Origin: Bryobacterales bacterium
GTDB lineage: Bacteria > Acidobacteriota > Terriglobia > Bryobacterales > Bryobacteraceae
Length of the DNA stretch: 9,566 nt
Assembly (NCBI GenBank): GCA_003139735.1
Contig: PLGA01000135.1
Span: 1 to 9,566 of the forward strand
Direction of reading: 5' to 3'
The notes below the pieces were generated by a model, which was given only the letters and a program-made list of their open reading frames with translations, was not told the origin of the DNA and searched no databases. Shown here piece after piece: positions 1-5,399 of the stretch (position 1 is the stretch's first letter; every line of letters starts with the position of its first letter). A program made the position numbers and the translations under genes.

Positions 1-2
1 CC

Positions 3-200
3 ATGGATATCGAGTTGCGGATGATCCCGGCCCCCGGCAAGAAAGTCATTCCCGAGAAACTCAAGATCCAAACCGTGGTCAAGATCTTCGGCGGCCAGGG
101 CACCATCAACGTGAATTCCTGGTCGCCCGATTCCACGCGCTTCGCCTACGTCGTCTACGAGCCGCTCCCTCCGGCAACCCCGCCATCCGCCCGCGATTAA
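3..200 (+). CDS. TolB-like PD40 beta-propeller protein, C-terminal fragment
   Basis: This is the 3' end of a gene that almost certainly begins before the window. The reading frame is open to the left edge, and the ATG at position 3 falls inside what looks like a propeller blade. The visible 65 residues contain the phrase [15 protein letters not shown], the typical W-SPD-x-x-x-[IF]-A-[FY] signature of a PD40/TolB-type blade. After it comes a short proline-rich tail ending in TAA at 198-200. Such propellers are usually periplasmic or secreted and occur in TolB, prolyl oligopeptidases and many Acidobacteriota proteins of unknown role, so the fold is clear but the function is not. The stop codon lies inside a perfect 12-bp palindrome (193-204), possibly part of a degenerate copy of the repeat called at 208-235. 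Confidence 0.75.
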   Translation: MDIELRMIPAPGKKVIPEKLKIQTVVKIFGGQGTINVNSWSPDSTRFAYVVYEPLPPATPPSARD

Positions 201-207
201 TCGCCGG

Positions 208-235
208 TTCCGCGCCGCGAACGTAAGAGAGCGGT
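208..235 (+). repeat. Diverged partial copy of the 78-bp element's core
   Basis: These 28 bases match 2708-2735 at 25 positions. The central stretch at 215-235 differs by a single base (A225 against C2725). The core begins CCGC and ends GCGG, so it can close a small stem. Upstream, a palindrome GCGATTAATCGC (193-204) stands where the full element has its GCGA..TCGC hairpin. The flanks here do not carry the GTGGGGC terminal repeats of the 2682-2759 copy. It is best read as a decayed or partial copy; orientation is the same as in the other copy. Confidence 0.55.
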
Positions 236-261
236 TGTCGCCACCTGGCGCGATTCCGCCA

Positions 262-272
262 CTCCCAGGAAG
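262..272. repeat. Left copy of 11-bp direct repeat bracketing hicAB
   Basis: The 11-mer CTCCCAGGAAG at 262-272 recurs exactly at 1054-1064, three bases after the hicB stop. The two copies bracket the hicA-hicB pair with nothing else between them except its upstream region. This could be a target-site duplication or recombination scar, but an 11-mer match may also arise by chance. Confidence 0.3.
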
Positions 273-397
273 GCCCTCATCACGCGGCTGGCGATGCAAC
301 CCCGTCGGATTTCGGTGCATCGGGGAATGATATCCCCCCGTTCTCATCCTTTTCTCCTGTTCCGTTTCGCAGAACCTGCGCGAAGCAGTTCTTAAAC

Positions 398-417
398 GGT
401 CAACACATTGGTGTACC
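398..417. promoter_or_regulatory. Candidate hicAB operator/promoter dyad
   Basis: A dyad lies 8 bases before the proposed hicA GTG. GGT (398-400) and ACAC (403-406) are mirrored by GTGT (411-414) and ACC (415-417), with a two-base bulge (401-402) and a four-base centre. TTAAAC (392-397) and TACCAT (414-419), 16 bases apart, make a plausible weak -35/-10 pair that the dyad would cover. E. coli-type HicB binds operator DNA through its C-terminal helix-turn-helix and represses its own operon, so a site here would be expected. The assignment is inference from position and symmetry only. Confidence 0.3.
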
Positions 418-425
418 ATGGAATT

Positions 426-626
426 GTGAAAGCGGGCGAACTGAAACGCTTGCTGAGCAAGGCGGGCGCGAGGTTCGGTGAGGCTGGCCGGCACACGAAG
501 ATCCTGCTCGCCGGCAAGACAAGCTTCATCCCTCGCCACGCCGGCAGGGACCTCGGCAGCCTCGCCAACGAGATCGCCAAGGAGCTTGGCACAACGCTCG
601 CCGACCTTCGCAGAAAGGGGAAATGA
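426..626 (+). CDS. hicA: HicA family mRNA interferase toxin (E. coli type)
   Basis: A 66-residue HicA-like toxin. The family folds like a double-stranded RNA-binding domain and cleaves translated mRNAs using one conserved histidine. The start is placed at GTG 426 (VKAGELKRLL), which lines up with the start of E. coli HicA as I recall it, rather than at the upstream TTG 408. With this start the histidine of G-R-H-T-K is residue 23, the position of the active-site histidine in E. coli HicA, and the P-R-H segment at 36-38 is also shared. No strong ribosome site precedes the GTG; a weak -10-like TACCAT at 414-419 would put the transcript start near the codon itself. Its stop overlaps the start of hicB, so the pair is translationally coupled, toxin first. 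Confidence 0.85.
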   Translation: MKAGELKRLLSKAGARFGEAGRHTKILLAGKTSFIPRHAGRDLGSLANEIAKELGTTLADLRRKGK

Positions 627-1051
627 TGACCTATCCAGCGCTTTTCCAACCCGATCCGAAAGGGGGAATCCTCGTTAAGTTCCCGGACTTCGGGCACGCG
701 ACGCATGGCGATAATCAGGCGGACGCCTGCGCGATGGCTCAAGACCTGCTGGTGGCCATGCTGTCGGATCTGATCGCCGGCAAGCGGGACATTCCGGCGC
801 CCGGCCAAGTCCGCGGCAAGCGCGTGCAGCCGGTTATGGTTCCGGCGCTGGTCGCCGCCAAGGTGGAGCTGTACCAGCAGCTTCGGGCCGCGCACATCAC
901 GAAAGCCGAGCTGGCCCGCCGCATGGGACAAGCCAAGCAGCAGGTAGAACGGCTGTTCGACCTGCGGCGCTATTCGCGATTCGACCAGATCGAGGCTGCC
1001 TTCGCGGCGCTTGGCAAGCAGATCGCCATCGAGATACGCGACGCCGCATGA
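626..1051 (+). CDS. hicB: HicB family antitoxin with XRE helix-turn-helix
   Basis: A 141-residue antitoxin for the adjacent hicA. Residues 1 to about 65 form the degenerate RNase H-like HicB domain (YPALFQPDPKGGILVKFPDF, then a GD-x-x-x-[AD]-A-x-x-M-A helix), which binds and masks the toxin. Residues about 90-130 form an XRE-type helix-turn-helix (ITKAELARRMGQAKQQVERL) for operator binding. Length and architecture match E. coli HicB rather than short HicB. Two ATGs occur in tandem at 623 and 626. I prefer 626 because the purine-rich AGGGG at 616-620 is then 5 bases away; 623 would leave only 2. The 626 start overlaps the last base of the hicA stop. This order (toxin, then DNA-binding antitoxin) suits autoregulation, with HicB as operon repressor. 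Confidence 0.92.
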   Translation: MTYPALFQPDPKGGILVKFPDFGHATHGDNQADACAMAQDLLVAMLSDLIAGKRDIPAPGQVRGKRVQPVMVPALVAAKVELYQQLRAAHITKAELARRMGQAKQQVERLFDLRRYSRFDQIEAAFAALGKQIAIEIRDAA

Positions 1052-1053
1052 GC

Positions 1054-1064
1054 CTCCCAGGAAG
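1054..1064. repeat. Right copy of 11-bp direct repeat bracketing hicAB
   Basis: An exact second copy of the 11-mer at 262-272, three bases after the hicB stop. See the left copy for interpretation; it overlaps the left arm of the inverted repeat at 1051-1058. Confidence 0.3.
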
Positions 1065-1073
1065 ATGCCCCCC

Positions 1074-1082
1074 TGCTACACT
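1074..1082 (+). promoter_or_regulatory. Candidate extended -10 promoter for the glycosyltransferase unit
   Basis: TGCTACACT has the TG-N-TAnnnT form of an extended -10 box. It would start transcription near 1089, leaving a leader of about 28 bases with the strong ribosome site GGGAGG (1103-1108) 8 bases before the TTG start. No good -35 box is visible, which is common for extended -10 promoters. Confidence 0.4.
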
Positions 1083-1116
1083 TGCAATTTAGCCAGTCAC
1101 CCGGGAGGCTCTACGC

Positions 1117-1866
1117 TTGATTAACGGTAAGCGCATCGTGGTGGTATTGCCCGCCTATAACGCCGAGAAGACGCTGGAGGCGACCATCCGCGAACTTCCC
1201 GATCTGGTCGACGAACGCATCCTGGTGGACGACCACAGCGACGACCAAACCGTCGCCATGGCGCGGCGCCTCAACCTCACCGTGGAGGTGCATCCGCAGA
1301 ACCGCGGCTATGGCGCGAATCAGAAAACCTGCTACGCCAAGGCGCTGGCCGCCGGCGCCGACGTGGTCGTGATGATCCATCCCGATTACCAGTATTCGCC
1401 GCTGCTGGTGACCGCCATGGCCAGCATGGTGGCCTCCGGAGTGTACGATCTCGCGCTCGGCTCCCGCATCCTCCTGGGCGGCGCCCTGCGCGGCGGCATG
1501 CCCATCTACAAGTACATTTCCAACCGCTTCCTGACCATCACCCAAAACCTGCTGATCGGCGCCCACCTCTCCGAATATCACACCGGCTATCGCGCCTACA
1601 GCCGGCAACTGCTGACCGCTCTGCCGATCGAGCGCAACTCCGACGATTTCGTTTTCGATAACCAGCTACTGGCGCAGGCCGTGATGTACGGCGCCCACAT
1701 CGGCGAAATTTCCTGCCCCACGAAGTACTTCCCGGAAGCTTCCTCCATCAACTTCCGGCGCAGTTCGATCTACGGCCTCGGAGTCCTCCGCACGTCCCTA
1801 CAATTCCTGCTGGCCAAGTGGGGGATTTCCCGCGCGCCGATGTTTCAATTCCCGGCCCGCCCATGA
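1117..1866 (+). CDS. GT2 family glycosyltransferase (polyprenol-phosphate sugar synthase-like)
   Basis: A 249-residue family 2 glycosyltransferase of the dolichol-phosphate mannose/glucose synthase-like type. Such enzymes move a sugar from a nucleotide donor to a polyprenyl phosphate on the inner face of the membrane. Visible features in order: a GT-A opening [13 protein letters not shown] (residues 8-20), the nucleotide-binding LVDDHSDD (36-43), an NRGYGANQK loop (62-70), HPDYQY in the metal-binding DxD region (88-93) and YHTGYRAYS (154-162), a motif typical of DPM-like enzymes. No membrane anchor is obvious; residues 217-233 are only mildly hydrophobic. The start is TTG 1117, supported by GGGAGG 8 bases upstream; the next in-frame ATG lies well inside the GT-A fold. 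Its stop overlaps the next gene's ATG (ATGA), so the two are coupled. Acceptor and sugar are unknown. Confidence 0.9.
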   Translation: MINGKRIVVVLPAYNAEKTLEATIRELPDLVDERILVDDHSDDQTVAMARRLNLTVEVHPQNRGYGANQKTCYAKALAAGADVVVMIHPDYQYSPLLVTAMASMVASGVYDLALGSRILLGGALRGGMPIYKYISNRFLTITQNLLIGAHLSEYHTGYRAYSRQLLTALPIERNSDDFVFDNQLLAQAVMYGAHIGEISCPTKYFPEASSINFRRSSIYGLGVLRTSLQFLLAKWGISRAPMFQFPARP

Positions 1867-3425
1867 CCTTCGCCCAGCCCCGAGCCAAAGCTGGATTCCG
1901 CGCCAACGCCGGGCCGGATCTGCTGCTGCCCGCACTGCTGACCTTGACCGTCGTCAGGCTCTGGCTCATGCCGCTGGGATCGAGCTTCTGGATCGACGAA
2001 ATGGGCACCGTCTTCGTGGCCCGCCACGGCGCGGCCGATCCGTCGCTCTCCGTGGCGCCGCAGGTCGCCTTATCCATTTACTATTACCTGCCCCGCCTCG
2101 CAGCGTCGCTCTTTGGATCTTCCGAGGCGGTCTACCGCCTGCCCTCGGTCCTCGCCATGGCTATCGCGGTGGCGCTGGTGGCGCGCGTGGCCGCCCGGCT
2201 GATTCATCCCCGCGCCGCCTGGTTCGCGGCCTTCGCCTGCCTGGCCATCTCCGGCATCGATTACCAGGCCGTGGATGCCCGCCCTTATGCTTTGGGCACG
2301 TGCGTGTCGGCGGCCGGCGTGCTCTTTCTGGTCCGATGGCTCGACGAAGCGCGCTGGCCGGATGGCGTGCTTTTCGCCTTGTTTGCCGGCTTGCTGTGGC
2401 GGGTCCACCTGATCTTTTGGCCGTTTTACCTGGTGTTCGCGGTGTATGCCCTTGCGCGTCTCTTGCGCCGCGAAACGCCCGCCGGCTGGTTGCGTACCGC
2501 CGCCGTCTTCGCGCTGGCCGGACTGACGCTGCTCCCCGTGCTCGCCGACGCTCTGGCTCTGTTCCGCGACGCCAAAGCTCACGTCATCGTCAAGCCGCCG
2601 TCGCTCCATGAGTTCGAGCATTCGCTGCGCTGGAACGTGGTGCTGATCTGCGCCGCCGCCGCATGGCTTCTAAGCACCAAGGTGGGGCAGGCGATTCGCC
2701 TGCCGCCCTCCGAGCCGCGAACGTCAGAGAGCGGTGCTTCGCACCCGCGCCCGCCCCACATCTCCCCCACTTCCTGGATCCTCTTCCTCGCCTGGTGGCT
2801 CTGCCAGCCGTTATGCCTCTTCGCTTTCTCCTGGCTCACCGGAAACAGCGTCTTCGTACGCCGCTACCTCTTCCTCATGTTGCCGGGAGCCGCTCTCACC
2901 GCCACCGCCGCGGTTGCCTATTTCACTCCCCCGCCCCGCATGAAATTCCTTGCTGCCGCGCTGGCCGCCATCGGCCTGGCGGCGCTGGGAGATTGGGGCC
3001 ATCTCTGGCCGGCCCACGAGCATTCCGACTGGCGCGGGGCCGCGCGTAAGGTCAACCAGCTTACGCTCGGCCCGGATACGCCGGTCATCTGTCCGAGTCC
3101 GTTCATCGAGGCTCGCCCCCCCGTCTGGCGGCCCGATTACCACATGCCCGGATTCCTCTACGCGCACCTGCCGGTCTACCCCATCGCCGGCAAAGTCTGC
3201 CTGTTCCCGTTTGAAACCTCGCCCGAAGCCGAGCGCTACGCCGCCGAGCTGACCCGCGGCCCGCTTTCCGCCTCGCGCCGATTCCTGCTCTACGGCGGCA
3301 ATGGCGCCACCCGTTTCTGGCGCAAGTGGTTCACCGCCCGCCCGGAGCTGGCCGGCTGGCGTTCCGTCCGTCTTCCCTACGGCGATGTGGACGTGATCCA
3401 ATTCGACGCCGGCCCGGCCAAGTAG
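1863..3425 (+). CDS. Polytopic GT-C (PMT/ArnT-like) glycosyltransferase
   Basis: A 520-residue membrane protein of the GT-C superfamily, which uses lipid-linked sugar donors on the outer face of the cytoplasmic membrane. The start is ATG 1863, sharing four bases with the GT2 stop. The first membrane helix (about 20-37) is followed by WIDEMG with the acidic D45-E46 pair expected in the first outer loop. Residues 120-145 end in the characteristic ARPYAL, and about eight to ten hydrophobic segments run to about residue 380. A soluble C-terminal domain of about 135 residues follows (DWRGAARKV... to the end). Residues 274-299, between two membrane helices, are encoded by a 78-bp repeat element and are hydrophilic, proline/serine-rich and unlike their surroundings. 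The neighbouring GT2 probably supplies the lipid-linked donor. Glycan target (protein, lipid or polysaccharide) cannot be read from sequence. Confidence 0.85.
   Translation: MTFAQPRAKAGFRANAGPDLLLPALLTLTVVRLWLMPLGSSFWIDEMGTVFVARHGAADPSLSVAPQVALSIYYYLPRLAASLFGSSEAVYRLPSVLAMAIAVALVARVAARLIHPRAAWFAAFACLAISGIDYQAVDARPYALGTCVSAAGVLFLVRWLDEARWPDGVLFALFAGLLWRVHLIFWPFYLVFAVYALARLLRRETPAGWLRTAAVFALAGLTLLPVLADALALFRDAKAHVIVKPPSLHEFEHSLRWNVVLICAAAAWLLSTKVGQAIRLPPSEPRTSESGASHPRPPHISPTSWILFLAWWLCQPLCLFAFSWLTGNSVFVRRYLFLMLPGAALTATAAVAYFTPPPRMKFLAAALAAIGLAALGDWGHLWPAHEHSDWRGAARKVNQLTLGPDTPVICPSPFIEARPPVWRPDYHMPGFLYAHLPVYPIAGKVCLFPFETSPEAERYAAELTRGPLSASRRFLLYGGNGATRFWRKWFTARPELAGWRSVRLPYGDVDVIQFDAGPAK
2682..2759. 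mobile_element. 78-bp MITE/REP-like element with terminal inverted repeats, in frame inside a gene
   Basis: The ends are GTGGGGCAGGCG (2682-2693) and CGCCCGCCCCAC (2748-2759), inverted repeats matching at 11 of 12 positions. Inside are a perfect 9-bp hairpin, GGCAGGCGA/TCGCCTGCC (2686-2704); a core CCGC...GCGG (2715-2734) that recurs at 208-235; and a 5-bp hairpin GGTGC-TTC-GCACC (2733-2745). Its length is 26 codons exactly and it begins on a codon boundary, so the host gene stays open and gains residues 274-299 in a loop between membrane helices. No coding capacity and no clear target-site duplication are seen. It could be a non-autonomous element mobilised in trans. Confidence 0.6.
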
Positions 3426-3439
3426 AGCGATACTATGAC

Positions 3440-3444
3440 AGGAG
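3440..3444 (+). promoter_or_regulatory. Ribosome-binding site fixing the M20 start
   Basis: AGGAG lies 5 bases before ATG 3450. An in-frame ATG at 3435 would put this motif inside the gene and has no ribosome site of its own, so 3450 is preferred. Confidence 0.7.
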
Positions 3445-3449
3445 CACTC

Positions 3450-4802
3450 ATGAACTACTATCAACAACACCAATCCGAATTCGTCGACGGCTTGAAGGCC
3501 TTCCTCCGCATTCCCAGCATCAGCGCGCTGACGGAGCACAAGCCCGATATCCGCCGCGCGGCCGATTTCGCCTTGAACGAGCTGCGCGCGGCCGGCCTCA
3601 CCGGCGAATTGATCGAGGGCGACGGCAATCCTCTGGTCTACGCCGAGTGGCTGGGCGCGCCCGGCAAGCCGACCGTCCTCTTTTACGGCCACTACGACGT
3701 GCAGCCGCCCGACCCTCTGGACGAATGGAAGTCGCCTCCGTTCGAGCCCGAAATCCGCGGCAACGATATCTTCGCGCGCGGCTCCTGCGACGACAAGGGG
3801 CAGGTGTTCATCCAGATCAAGGCCGTCCACGGCCTCATGAAGAGTACCGGCAAACTGCCCGTGAACGTGAAGTTCCTCCTCGAGGGCGAAGAGGAAACCG
3901 GCGGCGAGCACATCGAACGCTACGTCACCACCAAGCCGCCGCGCCTCAAGGCCGATGCGGCCATCGTGTGCGACACCGAAATGTTCGCGCCGGACCTGCC
4001 CACCATCTGCGTGGGCCTGCGTGGCCTGGTCTACTACGAGCTGTTCGTCGAAGGCGCCAATCACGACCTGCATTCCGGCGTCTACGGCGGCGCCGCGCCC
4101 AACCCCGTCATGGCCATCGCCGAGATCCTCTGCGCCCTCAAGGACCGCGACGGCCACATCAAGATTCCCGGCTTCTACGACCGCGTCATCCCGCCCAGCC
4201 AAAAGGAACGTGACGCGTGGGCCCGTCTCCCCTTCGACGAGAAGGACTACACCATAAACGAAATGGGCGCGCGGGAATTGGTGGGCGAACCGGAGGTCGG
4301 GCTCTTCGAACGCGTGTGGGCGCGGCCCACCGTGGAAGTGCACGGGATCAAGGGCGGCTTCGTCGGCGAAGGCGCCAAGACGGTGATCCCGGCCCGAGCC
4401 ACCGCCAAAATCTCCACCCGCCTGGTGGCCGATCAGCGCACCGCCGAGGCCGCCGATCAACTGCGCGCCGCCATCAAAGCAGCCTGCCCGAAAGGCGTGA
4501 CCGCCGAACTGAAAGTCCTCAGCGCGGGCGAACCTTCGCTCACCGACCCGGACAACAAATACATCGTGGCCGCCGCCGAGGCCATGAAGCAGATCTTCGG
4601 CAAGGAGACGGTCTACATCCGCTCCGGCGGGTCCATCCCCATCGTGGGCGTCTTCGACCGCTACCTCGGCATCCCCAGCGTCCTGATGGGCTTCGGCTTG
4701 CCCGACGACAACCTCCACGCCCCCAACGAGAAGTTCCACCTGCCCAACCTCTTCCGCGGCATCGAAGCCGTGGCGTGCTACCTGGAGATCCTGGGCAAAT
4801 AG
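3450..4802 (+). CDS. M20 family dipeptidase (carnosinase/PepV-like zinc peptidase)
   Basis: A 450-residue cytoplasmic di-zinc peptidase of family M20, close in length and layout to CNDP/dipeptidase members. Metal and catalytic residues are all in place: GHYDVQP (H81, and D83 which polarises it), the bridging aspartate in CDDKG (D114), EGEEETGG with the general base E148 and zinc ligand E149, CDTEMF (D175), and the late histidine in NLHAPNE (near 423). The middle section (about 190-385, LHSGVYGG onward) is the dimerisation lid domain. These enzymes hydrolyse dipeptides or N-terminal residues of small peptides; the exact substrate is unknown. The start was chosen by the AGGAG five bases upstream. 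The gene begins 24 bases after the GT-C stop and may be read from the same transcript, though the functions are not obviously linked. A degenerate copy of its last codons lies at 4921-4968. Confidence 0.93.
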   Translation: MNYYQQHQSEFVDGLKAFLRIPSISALTEHKPDIRRAADFALNELRAAGLTGELIEGDGNPLVYAEWLGAPGKPTVLFYGHYDVQPPDPLDEWKSPPFEPEIRGNDIFARGSCDDKGQVFIQIKAVHGLMKSTGKLPVNVKFLLEGEEETGGEHIERYVTTKPPRLKADAAIVCDTEMFAPDLPTICVGLRGLVYYELFVEGANHDLHSGVYGGAAPNPVMAIAEILCALKDRDGHIKIPGFYDRVIPPSQKERDAWARLPFDEKDYTINEMGARELVGEPEVGLFERVWARPTVEVHGIKGGFVGEGAKTVIPARATAKISTRLVADQRTAEAADQLRAAIKAACPKGVTAELKVLSAGEPSLTDPDNKYIVAAAEAMKQIFGKETVYIRSGGSIPIVGVFDRYLGIPSVLMGFGLPDDNLHAPNEKFHLPNLFRGIEAVACYLEILGK

Positions 4803-4836
4803 GGCGCTTTGCGGGATAAGACGCGAGTCGGCATCA

Positions 4837-4912
4837 GCCCGTAGGGGCGCCAGAAAATAGCCCAGCGCGTAAGCGCTGGGTAGCATTGAATTTCGAAAGC
4901 CCCGTGAGGGGC
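4837..4912. repeat. REP-like palindromic element with two or three hairpins
   Basis: Three small palindromes follow one another: GCCC-GTAG-GGGC (4837-4848); CCCAGCGC-GTAA-GCGCTGGG (4861-4880), a perfect 8-bp stem; and GCCCC-GTGA-GGGGC (4899-4912). Paired hairpins with GTAA/GTGA loops resemble the REP/REPIN-type intergenic elements common in Acidobacteriota and Planctomycetota, which are mobilised by TnpA-REP (Y1) transposases. The largest stem could also act as a weak terminator for the M20 gene, but no T-run follows it. No transposase is present in the window. Confidence 0.55.
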
Positions 4913-4920
4913 GAAAGAGC

Positions 4921-4968
4921 GCCATGGCGTCCTGCGGGAATGCCTTTGTGGAGATCCTGGGCAGGTAG
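4921..4968 (+). pseudogene. Degenerate second copy of the M20 peptidase 3' end
   Basis: Bases 4949-4968 repeat 4783-4802 with 18 of 20 matches, including the TAG stop. Further upstream GCCATGGCGT (4921-4930) mirrors GCCGTGGCGT in the M20 gene. Read in frame, the remnant ends in A-M-A-..-V-E-I-L-G-R-stop against A-V-A-..-L-E-I-L-G-K-stop for the intact gene, with a short insertion between the two matching blocks. The two differing bases near the end fall in one codon and change Lys to Arg. This suggests either the tail of a lost tandem paralogue or a local duplication when the hairpin element entered. It has no start or ribosome site. Confidence 0.45.
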
Positions 4969-4991
4969 CGCTGTGTAAGAATGGGACTGTG

Positions 4992-5198
4992 ATGAAGTAT
5001 GCCGTTGTGATTCACGAGGATCCGGAGGGTGGATTCTGGGCTGAAGTGCCTGCGTTACCGGGCTGCTATACACAGGGGGAATCGATCGCGGAACTCATGG
5101 ACAACGCGCGTGAGGCGATCTCCGGCGTGCTGGAAGTCTTGAGGGAGCAGGGTGGCCGGCCGGAGTCGAACATCCGGATTCTGGACGTCGCCGTGTGA
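4992..5198 (+). CDS. hicB: Short HicB family antitoxin
   Basis: A 68-residue protein made of a single HicB domain: KYAVVIHEDPEGGFWAEVPALPGCYTQGES then a long helix (IAELMDNAREAISGVLEVL). It lacks the C-terminal DNA-binding domain seen in the antitoxin at 626-1051, so any autoregulation must use another surface or another protein. The role is to bind and neutralise the HicA encoded just downstream. ATG 4992 is chosen because it gives the family's usual M-K-Y-A-V opening; a GTG at 4989 is directly adjacent. The ribosome site is poor (GGGA at 4983-4986), and a -10-like TAAGAA (4976-4981) would start transcription within a few bases of the ATG. Its TGA overlaps the hicA GTG, so order and coupling are the reverse of the first hic pair. 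Confidence 0.9.
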   Translation: MKYAVVIHEDPEGGFWAEVPALPGCYTQGESIAELMDNAREAISGVLEVLREQGGRPESNIRILDVAV

Positions 5199-5392
5199 GA
5201 CCGATCACAGGCCCTGAGCTATGCCGTCTGCTGGAAGTGGCCGGCTGGAAACTTCAGCGGGTCTCAGGAAGTCACCACATCTACACAAAGGCTGGAGAGC
5301 GCAAGATCCTTTCGATCCCGGTGCACGCCAATCGCAACCTGAAGCCCGGTCTTGCCAGCCGGTTGGCTCGCGACGCAAATCTGCGGTGGTAA
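5195..5392 (+). CDS. hicA: HicA family mRNA interferase toxin
   Basis: A 65-residue HicA/YcfA-type toxin. The sequence runs ITGPELCRLLEVAGWKLQRV, then the signature GSHHIY (residues 25-30) holding the active-site histidine, then KILSIPVHANRNLKPGLASRLARDA, which is the standard beta strand and C-terminal helix. The family cleaves mRNA and halts growth when the antitoxin is lost. The start is GTG 5195, sharing GTGA with the hicB stop; no ATG is available before the conserved region, so translation is probably coupled to the antitoxin. All core residues are present, so it looks functional. It is much closer to the common G-S-H-H class than to the toxin at 426-626, so the two hic pairs are not recent duplicates. 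Confidence 0.9.
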   Translation: MRPITGPELCRLLEVAGWKLQRVSGSHHIYTKAGERKILSIPVHANRNLKPGLASRLARDANLRW

Positions 5393-5399
5393 CGCGGTG

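Larger units (their letters stand above)
1051..1110 (+). promoter_or_regulatory. Inverted repeat that can mask the GT2 ribosome site
   Basis: AGCCTCCC (1051-1058), starting on the last base of the hicB stop codon, is perfectly complementary to GGGAGGCT (1103-1110), which contains the GGGAGG ribosome-binding site of the next gene. A transcript reading through from hicAB could fold so that translation of the glycosyltransferase is blocked. A transcript starting at the nearer candidate promoter (1074-1082) would lack the left arm and stay open. The 44-base loop makes the pairing modest, and the function is inferred. Confidence 0.35.

Noticed and set aside
322..337. GGGGA...TCCCC palindrome upstream of hicA
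   Set aside because: A 5-bp stem of only G/C-rich bases in a GC-rich gap, about 90 bases from the start codon; no further support for an operator or terminator.
208..2735. The two element cores lie exactly 2500 bases apart
   Set aside because: A round number with no mechanistic meaning; nothing else repeats at this spacing.
1863..3425. A novel defence or secretion system formed by the glycosyltransferases, M20 gene and hic modules
   Set aside because: The genes belong to common families, have separate starts and promoters, and no shared effector, nuclease or ATPase is present.
3431..3436. TACTAT as a -10 box for the M20 gene
   Set aside because: It would start transcription at about 3443 and remove the AGGAG ribosome site that best explains the start at 3450; no -35 box is seen.
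2811..5015. 734-codon open frame on the minus strand opposite the GT-C and M20 genes
   Set aside because: The translation is low-complexity and Gly/Asp/Glu-rich with no recognisable domain. The plus strand carries two well-conserved families with catalytic motifs, so this is a shadow of GC-rich codon usage.
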